Positions 19,665 through 28,552 of a stretch of DNA of 64,000 bases are shown here, piece after piece; the stretch's first letter is position 1, and the number at the start of each line of letters is the position of its first letter. This DNA is from an uncultured Bacteroidales bacterium (lineage in GTDB: Bacteria > Bacteroidota > Bacteroidia > Bacteroidales > F082). The stretch lies in NCBI GenBank assembly GCA_905236635.1, contig CAJOCJ010000001.1:101394-165393 (forward strand), given 5' to 3'. Under the pieces are notes generated by a model. That model was given only the letters and a program-made list of their open reading frames with translations, was not told the DNA's origin and did no database searches. Both the position numbers and the translations under genes were made by a program.

Positions 19665-21242
19665 TTAAATGCATTCTTTCACGAAACTCAGGAACAGCGG
19701 ATGCGGCTTGAGCACGGTGCTCGCATATTCGGGATGGAACTGTGTGCCGATATACCAGCGCAGACTGGGTATCTCGACAATCTCCACCAGTCCGCTCTCG
19801 GGGTTGGTGCCCACGCACATCATGCCGTTTTTCTCGTATTCGTCCTTGTATTTGTTGTTGAACTCATAACGATGACGATGGCGCTCGCTGATCTTCGGCG
19901 TGCCATAGATTCCTGCCACCTTGCTGCCTTTACGGAGCTCGCAGTCGTAGGCGCCCAGACGCATGGTGCCACCCATGTTGGTGATGTTTTTCTGTTCCTC
20001 CATCATGTCGATGACGTTATGCGGCGTCTCTGCCATCTCGCTCGAGTTGGCGTCCTTGTATCCCAACACGTTACGGGCGAATTCTATCACCATCATCTGC
20101 ATGCCGAGACATACTCCGAAGGCCGGCATGTCGTGGATCCTGGCATGTTCCAGGGCGATGATCTTACCTTCTATGCCGCGTTGTCCGAAGCCCGGACATA
20201 CCAAAATGCCTGCTATGCCCGACAGCTTCTCTGCCACGTTGGCTTTGGTGATGTTTTCGCTGTTGATAAAATCTATTTTTACCTTGACATGATTATAAAT
20301 TCCCGCTAAAATCAGGCTCTCGCGGATACTCTTGTAGGCGTCTTGCAGGTCGTACTTGCCCACCAGCCCGATGTGCACCTCCTTCGTCGCGGTACGTTGC
20401 AGTTCGAGGAAATGATGCCACGACTCCATCTTGGGCATCTCTCCGACGGGCACCCCAAACTTACGTAACAACGCGGCGTCAAGGCCCTGGCGCTGCATGT
20501 TGACGGGCACCTCGTAGATGCTCGGTAGGTCTTCGCTCTGCACCACACATTCGAGGTCGACGTTACAAAACGACGCCACCTTCTGACGTATGCCGTCGGA
20601 GAGATGCTTCTCGGTGCGTAACACCAGCACATCGGGCTGGATGCCCGCTCCTTGCATCTCCTTCACCGAATGCTGCGTGGGCTTGGTCTTGAGCTCGTCG
20701 GCAGCCTTGAGATAAGGCACATACGTCAAGTGCACGCATACGGCACGGCTGCCGAGCTCCCACTTCAGCTGACGTATCGCCTCGAGGAACGGCGCCGACT
20801 CGATGTCGCCGATGGTGCCTCCGATCTCCGAGATTACGAAATCGACCTCGTCGTTATGCTGCATGATCCTGCGTTTTATCTCGTCGGTGATATGTGGCAC
20901 CACCTGTATGGTCTTGCCGAGATAGTCGCCATGACGCTCCTTGTCGATGACGGCCTTGTATATCCTGCCCGTCGTCACCGAGTTGGCGCGCGTCGTGCGG
21001 ATGCCTGTGAAACGCTCGTAATGCCCGAGGTCGAGGTCGGTCTCCATGCCATCAACAGTCACATAACACTCGCCGTGTTCGTATGGGTTGAGCGTGCCCG
21101 GGTCGATGTTGATATACGGGTCGAACTTCTGGATGGTGATGCTGTAGCCGCGTGCCTGCAAAAGCTTGCCGATGCTAGCAGAAATAATGCCTTTACCGAG
21201 GGAGGATACCACACCTCCCGTCACAAAGATATATCGTGTCAT
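19665..21242 (-). CDS. pyrG: CTP synthase
   Basis: PyrG makes CTP from UTP, ATP and glutamine, the last step of pyrimidine nucleotide synthesis. The 525-residue product has the synthetase domain (FVTGGVVSSLGKG nucleotide-binding loop at residues 6-18, SEIGGTIGDIES near 140). It is followed by a class I glutamine amidotransferase domain with GFGQRG, the nucleophile elbow FGVCLGMQ and HPEY near the C-terminus. The length is close to the usual 530-545 residues. A -7 box precedes it, and the TlpA-like gene follows after 24 bases. Confidence 0.97.
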   Translation of the reverse strand: MTRYIFVTGGVVSSLGKGIISASIGKLLQARGYSITIQKFDPYINIDPGTLNPYEHGECYVTVDGMETDLDLGHYERFTGIRTTRANSVTTGRIYKAVIDKERHGDYLGKTIQVVPHITDEIKRRIMQHNDEVDFVISEIGGTIGDIESAPFLEAIRQLKWELGSRAVCVHLTYVPYLKAADELKTKPTQHSVKEMQGAGIQPDVLVLRTEKHLSDGIRQKVASFCNVDLECVVQSEDLPSIYEVPVNMQRQGLDAALLRKFGVPVGEMPKMESWHHFLELQRTATKEVHIGLVGKYDLQDAYKSIRESLILAGIYNHVKVKIDFINSENITKANVAEKLSGIAGILVCPGFGQRGIEGKIIALEHARIHDMPAFGVCLGMQMMVIEFARNVLGYKDANSSEMAETPHNVIDMMEEQKNITNMGGTMRLGAYDCELRKGSKVAGIYGTPKISERHRHRYEFNNKYKDEYEKNGMMCVGTNPESGLVEIVEIPSLRWYIGTQFHPEYASTVLKPHPLFLSFVKECI

Positions 21243-21262
21243 GGATATTAAGTTTTAAGCCG

Positions 21263-21270
21263 CAAAAATA
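21263..21270 (-). promoter_or_regulatory. -7 box for pyrG
   Basis: On the minus strand this is TATTTTTG (TAnnTTTG), 21 bases upstream of the pyrG ATG. Confidence 0.6.
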
Positions 21271-21294
21271 ATTAATATTTCGACTTTTTTTTAA

Positions 21295-22686
21295 TTAAAA
21301 TGGAAAAATTCTTAACAAAATGTATCCTAAGACGCCGCCGGTGATGCCTAGAATCAACCCGACCTTCACCATGTCTTTCGTCTTAACAAGTCCTGTAGAG
21401 CTTGCAATGGCGTTAGGCGGCGTCGAGACAGGCAGCGTCATTGCCAAAGAGCAGCAGATAGCCACATAGACTATCAACGATGCTGCTCCTCCCAAGGCCG
21501 ACAGTTCTCCTTTGATAGCCGTCGAGATGACAGCAAGCACCGGCATCAGCAGACTGGCCGCCGACGAGTTGGAGATGAAGGTCGAGAGCAGATACATCAC
21601 GAAGCCAGCTCCTATTATCACTACCACGGCACCCCACTTCGTGAACGGTATCGCGTTGATGAGCGATGTGGCGAGACCTGTCTCGTTGAGACATGTCCCC
21701 AAGGCGAAACCGCCTGCCACCATCCACAGGATATGCCATTCTATGCTGGAAAAGTCTTCTTCTTTGAAAACACCAGTGATGGCAAACACCGCAAAAGGCA
21801 CCAACGCCACGATGTTAGAGTCGAAATGTGTCCATCCCTCAGTCACCCACAGCAATATCGTGATGGGCATGGTGATGGCTACAATCCAAAACTTCTTGTC
21901 GAATTTGGCGTTTGATGGTATCTCTATCTCCAGTTTTTCCATCTTGATGGGGTAGAGGAACATCAAGACTACCCAGGCTATTAGCAGAAGCAGAAACACA
22001 AAAGGCATCATGTGGGCCACCCACGAGCCGAAGCTGATGTCGATACCCACCTTAGTCAGCTGTCCCAACGCTATCGCATTTGGCGGCGTGCCGATAGGCG
22101 TTCCCAAGCCTCCGAAGTTGGCGGCGATAGGGATAGCGAGCGTCAACGCTACTGGCCCGTTGCTTTCTCTCGGGAGGGTCTTCAACACAGGTGCCATAAA
22201 CGCCAGCATCATCGCGGCGGTGGCAGTGTTCGACATAAACATCGAGAACGTCCCAGGCACCAACAACAAACCGAGAAGCACAAACTTGGGGTTCTTCCCG
22301 AAGATGCGGAGCAGACTTTTTGCCAGATAGGCGTCAAGTCCCACTTTGCTCGCCGCTATCGCCATCACGAAACCGCCTAAAAACAGCATGATGACAGGGT
22401 CGGCAAACGATGCCATAATCTCGCGGTAGCTCACGGTAGTACCTGCCGACTCTATCAGGAACCCCTTGTCGGAGACGGTAAAAAGCAACGCCACGATGGT
22501 CACCACCGATGTCGCCCATGCCGGGATGATCTCAAACAGCCACATCAGGGCGGCGAAGACGAAGATAGCAAGGGTCCTCTGCTGGATGACGGTGATTCCG
22601 TCGATGCCGAGCCATTCCGCCGGGACGACCCATAACACAATGGTCAGCAGCACCACCAATACTTGAAGGATGGTCTTTTTTTTCAT
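21295..22686 (-). CDS. DASS/SLC13-family sodium:dicarboxylate (or sulfate) symporter
   Basis: This 463-residue membrane protein has about eleven hydrophobic segments and the two internally repeated SNT-type motifs of the DASS family (MSNTATAAMML near 155 and SNSSAASLLMPV near 365). Each is followed by a proline-rich TPPNA motif (GTPPNAIALGQL and STPPNAIASS). Such carriers import C4-dicarboxylates, citrate or sulfate with sodium. The double SNT/TPPNA pattern favours dicarboxylates, but substrate cannot be decided by eye. The gene follows the VanX-like gene by 24 bases on the same strand, and no separate promoter is seen. Confidence 0.92.
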   Translation of the reverse strand: MKKKTILQVLVVLLTIVLWVVPAEWLGIDGITVIQQRTLAIFVFAALMWLFEIIPAWATSVVTIVALLFTVSDKGFLIESAGTTVSYREIMASFADPVIMLFLGGFVMAIAASKVGLDAYLAKSLLRIFGKNPKFVLLGLLLVPGTFSMFMSNTATAAMMLAFMAPVLKTLPRESNGPVALTLAIPIAANFGGLGTPIGTPPNAIALGQLTKVGIDISFGSWVAHMMPFVFLLLLIAWVVLMFLYPIKMEKLEIEIPSNAKFDKKFWIVAITMPITILLWVTEGWTHFDSNIVALVPFAVFAITGVFKEEDFSSIEWHILWMVAGGFALGTCLNETGLATSLINAIPFTKWGAVVVIIGAGFVMYLLSTFISNSSAASLLMPVLAVISTAIKGELSALGGAASLIVYVAICCSLAMTLPVSTPPNAIASSTGLVKTKDMVKVGLILGITGGVLGYILLRIFPF

Positions 22687-22710
22687 AAGATCAAATGGTT
22701 AAGTTTTAAT

Positions 22711-23403
22711 TTATTTTAACTCCCTTACCGGAAAATCGAAATACGTATCCGGGAAAGGCTCGTCTTTCAAAGTGAAATGCCACCACTCGCTGTCGATGCC
22801 TTTGAATCCGTGGGCAAACATGGCGTCCCATAAGATATAGCGGTTGGCAATCTGTTCTTCTGTCAGATCCATGAAATCGGGATGGCTCTCATCGCCGAAC
22901 CAGTCGAAAGGACTGCCCATGTCAAGTTCCTTGCCCGTCTGCTCATCCACCAACGTCAAATCCACTGTCGAGCCACGCGAATGTCCCGAGCGTGCCATGA
23001 TATACTGCTGCTCAAACAAAAGGCTCTTGTCGACCATAGGGAAGAAGATATGTTTCATCGTGGTGTCCTGCAGGTCCTCGGCCCATCTGATGAAATGGTT
23101 GACGGCACGTTGCGGACGGTATGAGTCCCAAATCTTCATACGATAGCCCTTTTCCTTAAGCTCGTCGCTCACCACTTTCAGCGAGTCGGCCGACTGTTTT
23201 GTCATCAGCGCTATCGGTTGCTCGTAGCCGTCAACGCGGGCGCCCACGAAGTTATAGGTGCTGTAATAACGTATCTCCAAAATGGCATCTGGCACCACAT
23301 CAGTGATAGCCACAAAATTCTCCGAGCCGTCGTTCTCTGGCTTGGTATTGCTGCAGCTGGCAAACACCATTGCCAATATTGCAAAAAGCAAGAATTTTCT
23401 CAT
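22711..23403 (-). CDS. D-alanyl-D-alanine dipeptidase (VanX/DdpX family), lipoprotein
   Basis: This 230-residue protein starts with a lipoprotein signal (MRKFLLFAILAMVFASC). It carries the peptidase M15D signatures SGHSRGSTVDLTL, with the zinc-binding His and Asp, and EWWHFTL, with the catalytic Glu and third zinc ligand. The enzyme hydrolyses D-Ala-D-Ala dipeptide. In organisms without vancomycin-type gene clusters, as here, the usual reading is salvage of cell-wall dipeptides rather than resistance. No vanHA-like partner is present. It is the first gene of a two-gene unit with the DASS transporter. Confidence 0.93.
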   Translation of the reverse strand: MRKFLLFAILAMVFASCSNTKPENDGSENFVAITDVVPDAILEIRYYSTYNFVGARVDGYEQPIALMTKQSADSLKVVSDELKEKGYRMKIWDSYRPQRAVNHFIRWAEDLQDTTMKHIFFPMVDKSLLFEQQYIMARSGHSRGSTVDLTLVDEQTGKELDMGSPFDWFGDESHPDFMDLTEEQIANRYILWDAMFAHGFKGIDSEWWHFTLKDEPFPDTYFDFPVRELK

Positions 23404-23426
23404 CGTTTTAAATATTTATCTGCCTG

Positions 23427-23434
23427 CAAATATA
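23427..23434 (-). promoter_or_regulatory. -7 box for the dipeptidase/DASS unit
   Basis: On the minus strand this is TATATTTG (TAnnTTTG), 24 bases upstream of the dipeptidase ATG. Confidence 0.6.
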
Positions 23435-23446
23435 AGAAAATTTAAT

Positions 23447-23488
23447 TTATAAAAATAAAAAAGGATGCCGTCCTTTCAAACGACATCC
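23447..23488 (-). terminator. Intrinsic terminator for dnaK
   Basis: Read on the minus strand, a hairpin (GGATG/CATCC stem, one mismatch, then CGT/ACG; 23463-23488) is followed by a long T-rich run. It lies about 43 bases past the dnaK stop. Confidence 0.75.
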
Positions 23489-23498
23489 CTATTATTTT

Positions 23499-23526
23499 GT
23501 ACAGACGATGTGTACATCGTCTCTAC
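23499..23526. repeat. REP-like 28-bp palindrome, family A, between dnaK and its terminator
   Basis: The half-sites GTACAGACGATGTG and TACATCGTCTCTAC are reverse complements at 12 of 14 positions. The overall layout is the same 28 bp as the copy at 10262-10289, but the centre differs. Confidence 0.7.
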
Positions 23527-23530
23527 GAGA

Positions 23531-25447
23531 TTACTTCACCTCCTCGAAATCAACGTCAGTCACCTCGTCGTCCTTTCCACCGTTGTTTCCAGGATTCTGT
23601 GGCCCTTGCTGACCGTTGAAAGGTCCTTGCTGGCCGCCTTGGGCGCCGGCGTTCTTGTACATCTCTTCAGATGCTTTCTGCCAGATGGCGTTCATCTCTG
23701 CCATGGCGGCGTCGATGCCGGCGATGTCCTGTGCCTTGTGGGCTGTCTTCAGCTTCTCGAGAGCGCTCTCAATCTCGCCCTTCTTGTCGGCTGGCAGCTT
23801 GTCGCCGTATTCCTTCAGCTGTTTCTCAGTGTTGAAAATCATGGCGTCGGCAGCGTTGATCTTGTCGATACGCTCGCGTTCTTTCTTATCTGCGTCGGCG
23901 TTAGCCTCAGCTTCAGCCTTCATCCTCTTGATCTCGTCGTCACTCAAGCCTGACGATGCCTCGATACGGATGCTCTGGCTCTTGCCTGTGGCTTTGTCCT
24001 TTGCGCTCACGTTCAAGATACCGTTGGCGTCGATGTCGAATGTCACCTCAATCTGCGGGACACCTCTTGGCGCTGGCGGGATGTTGTCGAGGTTGAATCT
24101 TCCGATGGTCTTGTTCTGGTTGGCCATTGGACGCTCGCCCTGTAACACGTGGATCTCCACTGATGGCTGGTTGTCGACAGCTGTCGAGAACACCTCCGAT
24201 TTCTTGAATGGGATGGTGGTGTTGCTCTCGATGAGCTTTGTCATCACGCCGCCGAGGGTCTCGATACCGAGTGACAACGGTGTGACATCAAGCAACAGCA
24301 CGTCTTTCACCTCGCCTGTGAGCACGCCGCCCTGGATAGAAGCGCCAATAGCGACGACCTCATCCGGGTTCACGCCCTTCGATGGTTCCTTCTTGAAGAA
24401 GTCACGCACTATGTTCTGGATGGCAGGGATACGTGTCGAACCGCCGACCAAGATCACGTCGTCGATGTCGCTCACGCTCAAGCCAGCGTCTGACAATGCC
24501 TTACGGCATGGCTCGATGGTGGCCTGGATGAGGTCGTCGCACAACTGCTCGAACTTGGCTCTTGAGAGCTTACGTACCAAGTGTTTAGGTCCGGCCTGTG
24601 TTGCTGTGATATATGGCAGGTTGATCTCTGTCTCTGTCGAGGCTGACAACTCGATCTTTGCTTTCTCAGCAGCTTCCTTCAATCTCTGCAGTGACATCGG
24701 GTCCTTGCGGAGGTCGATGTTCTCGTCTTTCATGAACTCTTCAGCGAGCCAGTTGATGATTCTCTCATCGAAGTCATCGCCGCCGAGGTGGGTGTTACCG
24801 TTGGTTGATTTCACTTCAAACACGCCGTCGCCTAACTCGAGGATTGAAATATCGAATGTACCGCCGCCGAGGTCGTACACAGCGACCTTCACATCGCTCT
24901 TCTTCTTGTCCAAGCCGTATGCCAAAGCTGCTGCTGTAGGCTCGTTGATGATACGACGCACGTTCAAACCTGCAATCTCGCCAGCTTCTTTTGTTGCCTG
25001 ACGCTGTGAGTCGCTAAAGTATGCCGGCACCGTGATGACGGCCTCTGTGACAGGCTGTCCGAGGTAGTCCTCAGCGGTCTTCTTCATCTTCTGAAGCACC
25101 ATTGCCGAGATCTCCTGTGGAGTGTAGAGCTTGCCGTCGATGTCGATACGAGGTGTGTTGTTGCTGCCTTTTACCACTTTATAAGGTACACGGCCAATCT
25201 CGCTCTGCATCTTGTCGTAAGTCTCACCCATGAAACGTTTGATAGAATAAACGGTTCTCAACGGGTTTGTGATAGCCTGACGTTTTGCAGGCTCACCAAC
25301 CTTGCGTTCGCCGTTGTCGGTGAATGCCACTATTGACGGGGTCGTGCGGTGGCCTTCGCTGTTTTGGATAACTACTGGCTCACTGCCTTCCATAACTGAA
25401 ACGCATGAGTTTGTTGTTCCTAAGTCTATACCAATGATTTTTGACAT
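23531..25447 (-). CDS. dnaK: Molecular chaperone DnaK (Hsp70)
   Basis: This 638-residue Hsp70 has N-terminal [18 protein letters not shown], the second phosphate loop [19 protein letters not shown] and adenosine-site [14 protein letters not shown]. The conserved linker [16 protein letters not shown] leads to the substrate-binding domain. A Gly/Gln/Pro-rich tail ends in [12 protein letters not shown], typical of bacterial DnaK. It is monocistronic: grpE and dnaJ are not adjacent, and two DUF4249 genes lie upstream. A long open frame on the opposite strand is the usual dnaK shadow. Upstream lies a sigma-54-like box with flanking TGACA/TGTCA repeats. Confidence 0.98.
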   Translation of the reverse strand: MSKIIGIDLGTTNSCVSVMEGSEPVVIQNSEGHRTTPSIVAFTDNGERKVGEPAKRQAITNPLRTVYSIKRFMGETYDKMQSEIGRVPYKVVKGSNNTPRIDIDGKLYTPQEISAMVLQKMKKTAEDYLGQPVTEAVITVPAYFSDSQRQATKEAGEIAGLNVRRIINEPTAAALAYGLDKKKSDVKVAVYDLGGGTFDISILELGDGVFEVKSTNGNTHLGGDDFDERIINWLAEEFMKDENIDLRKDPMSLQRLKEAAEKAKIELSASTETEINLPYITATQAGPKHLVRKLSRAKFEQLCDDLIQATIEPCRKALSDAGLSVSDIDDVILVGGSTRIPAIQNIVRDFFKKEPSKGVNPDEVVAIGASIQGGVLTGEVKDVLLLDVTPLSLGIETLGGVMTKLIESNTTIPFKKSEVFSTAVDNQPSVEIHVLQGERPMANQNKTIGRFNLDNIPPAPRGVPQIEVTFDIDANGILNVSAKDKATGKSQSIRIEASSGLSDDEIKRMKAEAEANADADKKERERIDKINAADAMIFNTEKQLKEYGDKLPADKKGEIESALEKLKTAHKAQDIAGIDAAMAEMNAIWQKASEEMYKNAGAQGGQQGPFNGQQGPQNPGNNGGKDDEVTDVDFEEVK

Positions 25448-25482
25448 AATTTAAATCTCCTATATTTTTGTTAATACTTTTT

Positions 25483-25496
25483 TGTCATTTCTGACA
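25483..25496. promoter_or_regulatory. TGTCA-N4-TGACA inverted repeat near the dnaK start site
   Basis: TGTCATTTCTGACA lies between the predicted promoter and the dnaK ATG, where an operator would cover the transcription start. It is not a CIRCE element. A related repeat lies at 25532-25544. Confidence 0.45.
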
Positions 25497-25504
25497 GGAG
25501 CTCT

Positions 25505-25519
25505 GCAAAAATTATGCCA
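25505..25519 (-). promoter_or_regulatory. Sigma-54-like -24/-12 box upstream of dnaK
   Basis: On the minus strand TGGCATAATTTTTGC fits the sigma-54 pattern TGGCAC-N5-TTGC at all but one position, with GG and GC in the exact spacing. The transcription start would lie near 25493, leaving a leader of about 46 bases. The competing reading is a housekeeping -7 box with one extra T (TAATTTTTG), with TTG about 20 bases upstream. Confidence 0.45.
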
Positions 25520-25531
25520 AAGCGAAAAAAC

Positions 25532-25544
25532 TGACAAAATGTCA
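25532..25544. promoter_or_regulatory. TGACA-N3-TGTCA inverted repeat upstream of the dnaK promoter
   Basis: TGACAAAATGTCA lies 12 bases upstream of the sigma-54-like box. It shares the half-site of the repeat at 25483-25496 in the opposite order. Confidence 0.4.
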
Positions 25545-25551
25545 CTTACGA

Positions 25552-26592
25552 CTATCTGTTTGGGTCGTAGATGAAGCCATATTGAGGGAATACGTTCTCA
25601 ATTTCCATTCTGTCAGTCTGCTTGATTTTATGGAATCTGCTCTTCGAGATGCGCGACGAAACTATGCCCATGCCGTTTTCAACATTGGTGTAGTTTGGCA
25701 CATCCTGAATGGCACTTGTGGAGTTTGTACTTATATAATAATTATAAAGCTCTTCGCCCATTGCCGAAAACCTGAACTCAAAATTCTTAAACCAACGCTG
25801 CACGCCGGCCGGGCTGTTTTCACGCAGATATGGGTTGTGCTCCAACACGTCATACAATGCCTCGGGAGTGAAGTTCATCGCATAATAAGGTGGGGTGGTA
25901 TTCGACACAAAGAGGTTTTCTTCCTTGTCGGAACCCAAAGGCCATCTTATATACTGATCTGTCGTGTCAGTGGCACCTGGCATCAGTTCTTTAAAGTGGA
26001 AATAAGCTGTCACCTCGAAATATGCTGCTGTCGATCTGAAGAATGTTGTCGGATCCGATACTTTCCATTCCAAGGTGTATCTTCTAACATCTTTAAAAGT
26101 GGCCTGCCAACCTTGTATAGGCTTTCTGATGTCGAATGTGTTGATAGTCTGGGTTTTGGCTGAAACATTGACATTATCCTCTTTCCTTAAAACATTGATG
26201 GTGTATTCTTTCCCTTCCAACAGTTTTTGTGTCGTATAATAATATGTCTGCCAGCATCCGCTGTAAAATGTCGCTTCAGGGTCGTATGGTATCCACTTCG
26301 AGATTGTGTCGAGTGTAATGGTCTGAACGGCACTGTTGCCTTCAAAAACGCCAGAAAATGTCACTTCAATCTCATCGTATTTATAATTGCTGGCATCATA
26401 GTTTTGTGCCAATTCACTTATATTTCCAACGAAACTATGTGTGATTTTAAAGAAGTTGGTGTCGGCATTGGAATCGAGCACTGAATAAACAATGGTTTTC
26501 TCGCCCTCGTCGCTGTAGAGGTCTATCTTATTGCTGCAAGAGCTGAAAACCACAACTGCCAAAGCAAAAATCGTATATAACAAGTTTTTCAT
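25552..26592 (-). CDS. DUF4249 family lipoprotein (copy 1)
   Basis: This 346-residue lipoprotein (lipobox VVFSSC, Cys 18) resembles DUF4249 proteins: a beta-rich N-terminus starting with NKIDLYSDEGEKTIVYSVLD and the late segment PNYTNVENGMGIVSSR. It is a paralog of the next gene upstream, and the two share many blocks such as FKELMPGATDT, GVQRWFKNFEFR and a YDPNR C-terminus. I chose the ATG at 26592; an in-frame TTG two codons earlier adds nothing. DUF4249 genes usually sit beside TonB-dependent receptors, and none is present here. Function unknown; probably exposed on or near the outer membrane. Confidence 0.82.
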   Translation of the reverse strand: MKNLLYTIFALAVVVFSSCSNKIDLYSDEGEKTIVYSVLDSNADTNFFKITHSFVGNISELAQNYDASNYKYDEIEVTFSGVFEGNSAVQTITLDTISKWIPYDPEATFYSGCWQTYYYTTQKLLEGKEYTINVLRKEDNVNVSAKTQTINTFDIRKPIQGWQATFKDVRRYTLEWKVSDPTTFFRSTAAYFEVTAYFHFKELMPGATDTTDQYIRWPLGSDKEENLFVSNTTPPYYAMNFTPEALYDVLEHNPYLRENSPAGVQRWFKNFEFRFSAMGEELYNYYISTNSTSAIQDVPNYTNVENGMGIVSSRISKSRFHKIKQTDRMEIENVFPQYGFIYDPNR

Positions 26593-26616
26593 AGTCAAAA
26601 ATGTCTTTCAAACTTG

Positions 26617-26624
26617 CAAAAGTA
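26617..26624 (-). promoter_or_regulatory. -7 box for DUF4249 copy 1
   Basis: On the minus strand this is TACTTTTG (TAnnTTTG), 25 bases upstream of the ATG. It suggests that copy 1 can be transcribed separately from copy 2. Confidence 0.55.
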
Positions 26625-26653
26625 CAAAAAATAATAATTCCGGCTATAATTTT

Positions 26654-27628
26654 TTATCGATTAGGGTCATAATAGAAGCCGTAAGGATAATTGTCTCGGA
26701 TTTTTCTTCGGCTTATTTGGTCTATTGTATGGAAGGCGCTGACTGTAGTATATGAACAGACCACTCCAAGTCCGTTTTCCACGTTGGTATAGCTGTTGAT
26801 CTCAGGATTATGGTTTCCGGCGCTGTTCGATATGTTGTAACCATATAATTCTTCTCCCAAGACGGTAATCCTAAACTCAAAATCTTTTAACCACCGCTGC
26901 ACGCCATACGGACTGTTGTTTTTAAGATATTCATCTCTTTCCAAAAGACTGAACAGAAAACACGGTGTATAACTGACGACATAGTAGTTGTATGTGGAGT
27001 TGAACAGATAGCCGGCTTCGGCGCCCCCCATATACCATTCTATGCTCCGGTCAACGGTATCCTGAGCGCCTGGCATCAGCTCCCTGTAATGAAAGTAACC
27101 CGAGACCTCAAAATACCCTGCGTTAATTTGAAAATTTGACTCCATATTACCGCCCACCCATTCAACAGTTCTCGGCGAAGTGTATTTAAAATCAAGATGT
27201 TGGACATACGGACTGGGTTTGTTAAACTTGATATGATATATGGTTCTGACTTTTGCTGACACTTTCAAGCCATCTTCGTGCCTTATGACAAACACCTCAT
27301 ATATTTCGCCTTCGCGAAGCTTTTTTGTGGTGAAATACAACGACTTCACTTCACCTTTTTCGGATTTCGAGATGGGATAAAGCTGTAGCGTGTCAACAGC
27401 GGTTTCATCTTCGAAAAGACCAGTAAAATATACGTCTATGTCATCTTCTTCGTAATAATAGTCGCCATGTAACGACGATTTTGAAACCTTGATGAAATTG
27501 GTGTCGGCTTTGGCATCAAGTATCGAATAAATAATTGTCGTGTCGCCATTGTCGATGTACAAATCAACATCGGTGCGGCAAGAGGCAAAAACCAATGCCA
27601 ATACAGCGAATAACAAATATTTTTTCAT
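26654..27628 (-). CDS. DUF4249 family lipoprotein (copy 2)
   Basis: This 324-residue lipoprotein (MKKYLLFAVLALVFASC, Cys 17) is a paralog of copy 1 with the same order of motifs: TDVDLYIDNGDTTIIYSILD, YFHYRELMPGAQDT, GVQRWLKDFEFR, SYTNVENGLGVVCS and C-terminal YDPNR. It is shorter mainly in the N-terminal beta domain. It has its own -7 box, divergent from panB. The two copies look like an old tandem duplication. The ligand is unknown. Confidence 0.82.
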   Translation of the reverse strand: MKKYLLFAVLALVFASCRTDVDLYIDNGDTTIIYSILDAKADTNFIKVSKSSLHGDYYYEEDDIDVYFTGLFEDETAVDTLQLYPISKSEKGEVKSLYFTTKKLREGEIYEVFVIRHEDGLKVSAKVRTIYHIKFNKPSPYVQHLDFKYTSPRTVEWVGGNMESNFQINAGYFEVSGYFHYRELMPGAQDTVDRSIEWYMGGAEAGYLFNSTYNYYVVSYTPCFLFSLLERDEYLKNNSPYGVQRWLKDFEFRITVLGEELYGYNISNSAGNHNPEINSYTNVENGLGVVCSYTTVSAFHTIDQISRRKIRDNYPYGFYYDPNR

Positions 27629-27648
27629 CTTAAATGGTTAACAATGCG

Positions 27649-27656
27649 CAAAATTA
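27649..27656 (-). promoter_or_regulatory. -7 box for DUF4249 copy 2
   Basis: On the minus strand this is TAATTTTG (TAnnTTTG), 20 bases upstream of the ATG. It lies only 12 bases from the divergent panB box. Confidence 0.55.
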
Positions 27657-27668
27657 TAAAAAAATATC

Positions 27669-27676
27669 TATTTTTG
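27669..27676 (+). promoter_or_regulatory. -7 box for panB
   Basis: TATTTTTG matches TAnnTTTG and lies 16 bases upstream of the panB ATG, divergent from the DUF4249 promoter. Confidence 0.6.
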
Positions 27677-27692
27677 CAAAAATTTTAAAGAA

Positions 27693-28508
27693 ATGTATTT
27701 ATCTCATAACGCTTCTTTGGTCACAACCCACGTGCTTCAGGAGATGAAGAATAAGGGCGAGAAAATCGCTATGCTCACCGCGTACGATTACACGATGGCT
27801 AAGATTCTTGATGAGTCGAACATCGATATTATCCTTGTTGGCGACAGTGCCTCCAACGTGATGGAAGGTCATCCCACCACATTGCCTATTACCCTCGACG
27901 AGATGATAATCTACGGTGCTTCGGTGGTACGTGCCGTGTCGCACGCCATGGTGGTCGTCGATATGCCGTTCGGAACATATCAGGGCAACTCTAAGAAAGC
28001 CCTTGAGTCGGCAATCCGCATCATGAAAGAGACCGGCGCCAATGCCGTGAAGATGGAAGGCGGACAGGAGATCATAGAGTCGGTGGAGCGTATCCTCTGC
28101 GCCGGCATTCCTGTGATGGGCCACCTCGGACTTACGCCTCAGAGCATCAACAAGTTCGGAACCTACGTGGTGCGTGCCAAAGACGAATATGAGGCTAACA
28201 AGTTGCGCGAGGACGCAGTCCTCCTTCAGGAAAAAGGCGTGTTCAGCATAGTGCTCGAGAAGATCCCGGCAGCGCTGGCGACAGAGGTGTCACAAAATCT
28301 GCACATCCCAACCATCGGCATTGGCGCCGGTCACGGCTGCGACGGACAGGTGCTGGTTCTGCAGGATATGCTCGGACTTAGCAACGACTTCTCACCGCGT
28401 TTCTTGCGCCGATACAACAACCTCTACACCAGCATAAAAGACTCCGTACACGCGTATATCAACGATGTGAAAGAGGTGACGTTCCCGAATGAAAGTGAAC
28501 AATATTGA
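27693..28508 (+). CDS. panB: 3-methyl-2-oxobutanoate hydroxymethyltransferase (ketopantoate hydroxymethyltransferase)
   Basis: PanB transfers a hydroxymethyl group from 5,10-methylenetetrahydrofolate to ketoisovalerate, the first committed step of pantothenate and coenzyme A synthesis. The 271-residue product shows [14 protein letters not shown], the metal-binding [44 protein letters not shown] and [18 protein letters not shown], all in family order. The length is typical. No panC or panD is adjacent. A REP-like palindrome and an RluA-family gene follow. Confidence 0.97.
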   Translation: MYLSHNASLVTTHVLQEMKNKGEKIAMLTAYDYTMAKILDESNIDIILVGDSASNVMEGHPTTLPITLDEMIIYGASVVRAVSHAMVVVDMPFGTYQGNSKKALESAIRIMKETGANAVKMEGGQEIIESVERILCAGIPVMGHLGLTPQSINKFGTYVVRAKDEYEANKLREDAVLLQEKGVFSIVLEKIPAALATEVSQNLHIPTIGIGAGHGCDGQVLVLQDMLGLSNDFSPRFLRRYNNLYTSIKDSVHAYINDVKEVTFPNESEQY

Positions 28509-28523
28509 TAATCAATCTCATAA

Positions 28524-28552
28524 GGATAACGCATGCGTTATCCCAACAGGAT
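28524..28552 (+). repeat. REP-like element, family B: 20-bp palindrome plus CAACAGGAT tail
   Basis: A perfect palindrome, GGATAACGCATGCGTTATCC (28524-28543), is followed directly by CAACAGGAT (28544-28552), which abuts the ATG of the RluA gene. The same palindrome-tail design recurs as an inverted pair at 32294-32357. The AGGA in the tail could serve as a ribosome-binding site for the RluA gene. Confidence 0.8.

Noticed and set aside
22711..23403. Vancomycin-resistance locus
   Set aside because: Only a VanX-like dipeptidase is present; no vanH, vanA/B or vanRS genes, so a housekeeping salvage role is more likely.
23616..25001. 461-codon open frame opposite dnaK
   Set aside because: Long antisense frames opposite dnaK are a known by-product of its codon use; DnaK on the other strand is certain and this frame has no promoter or family match.
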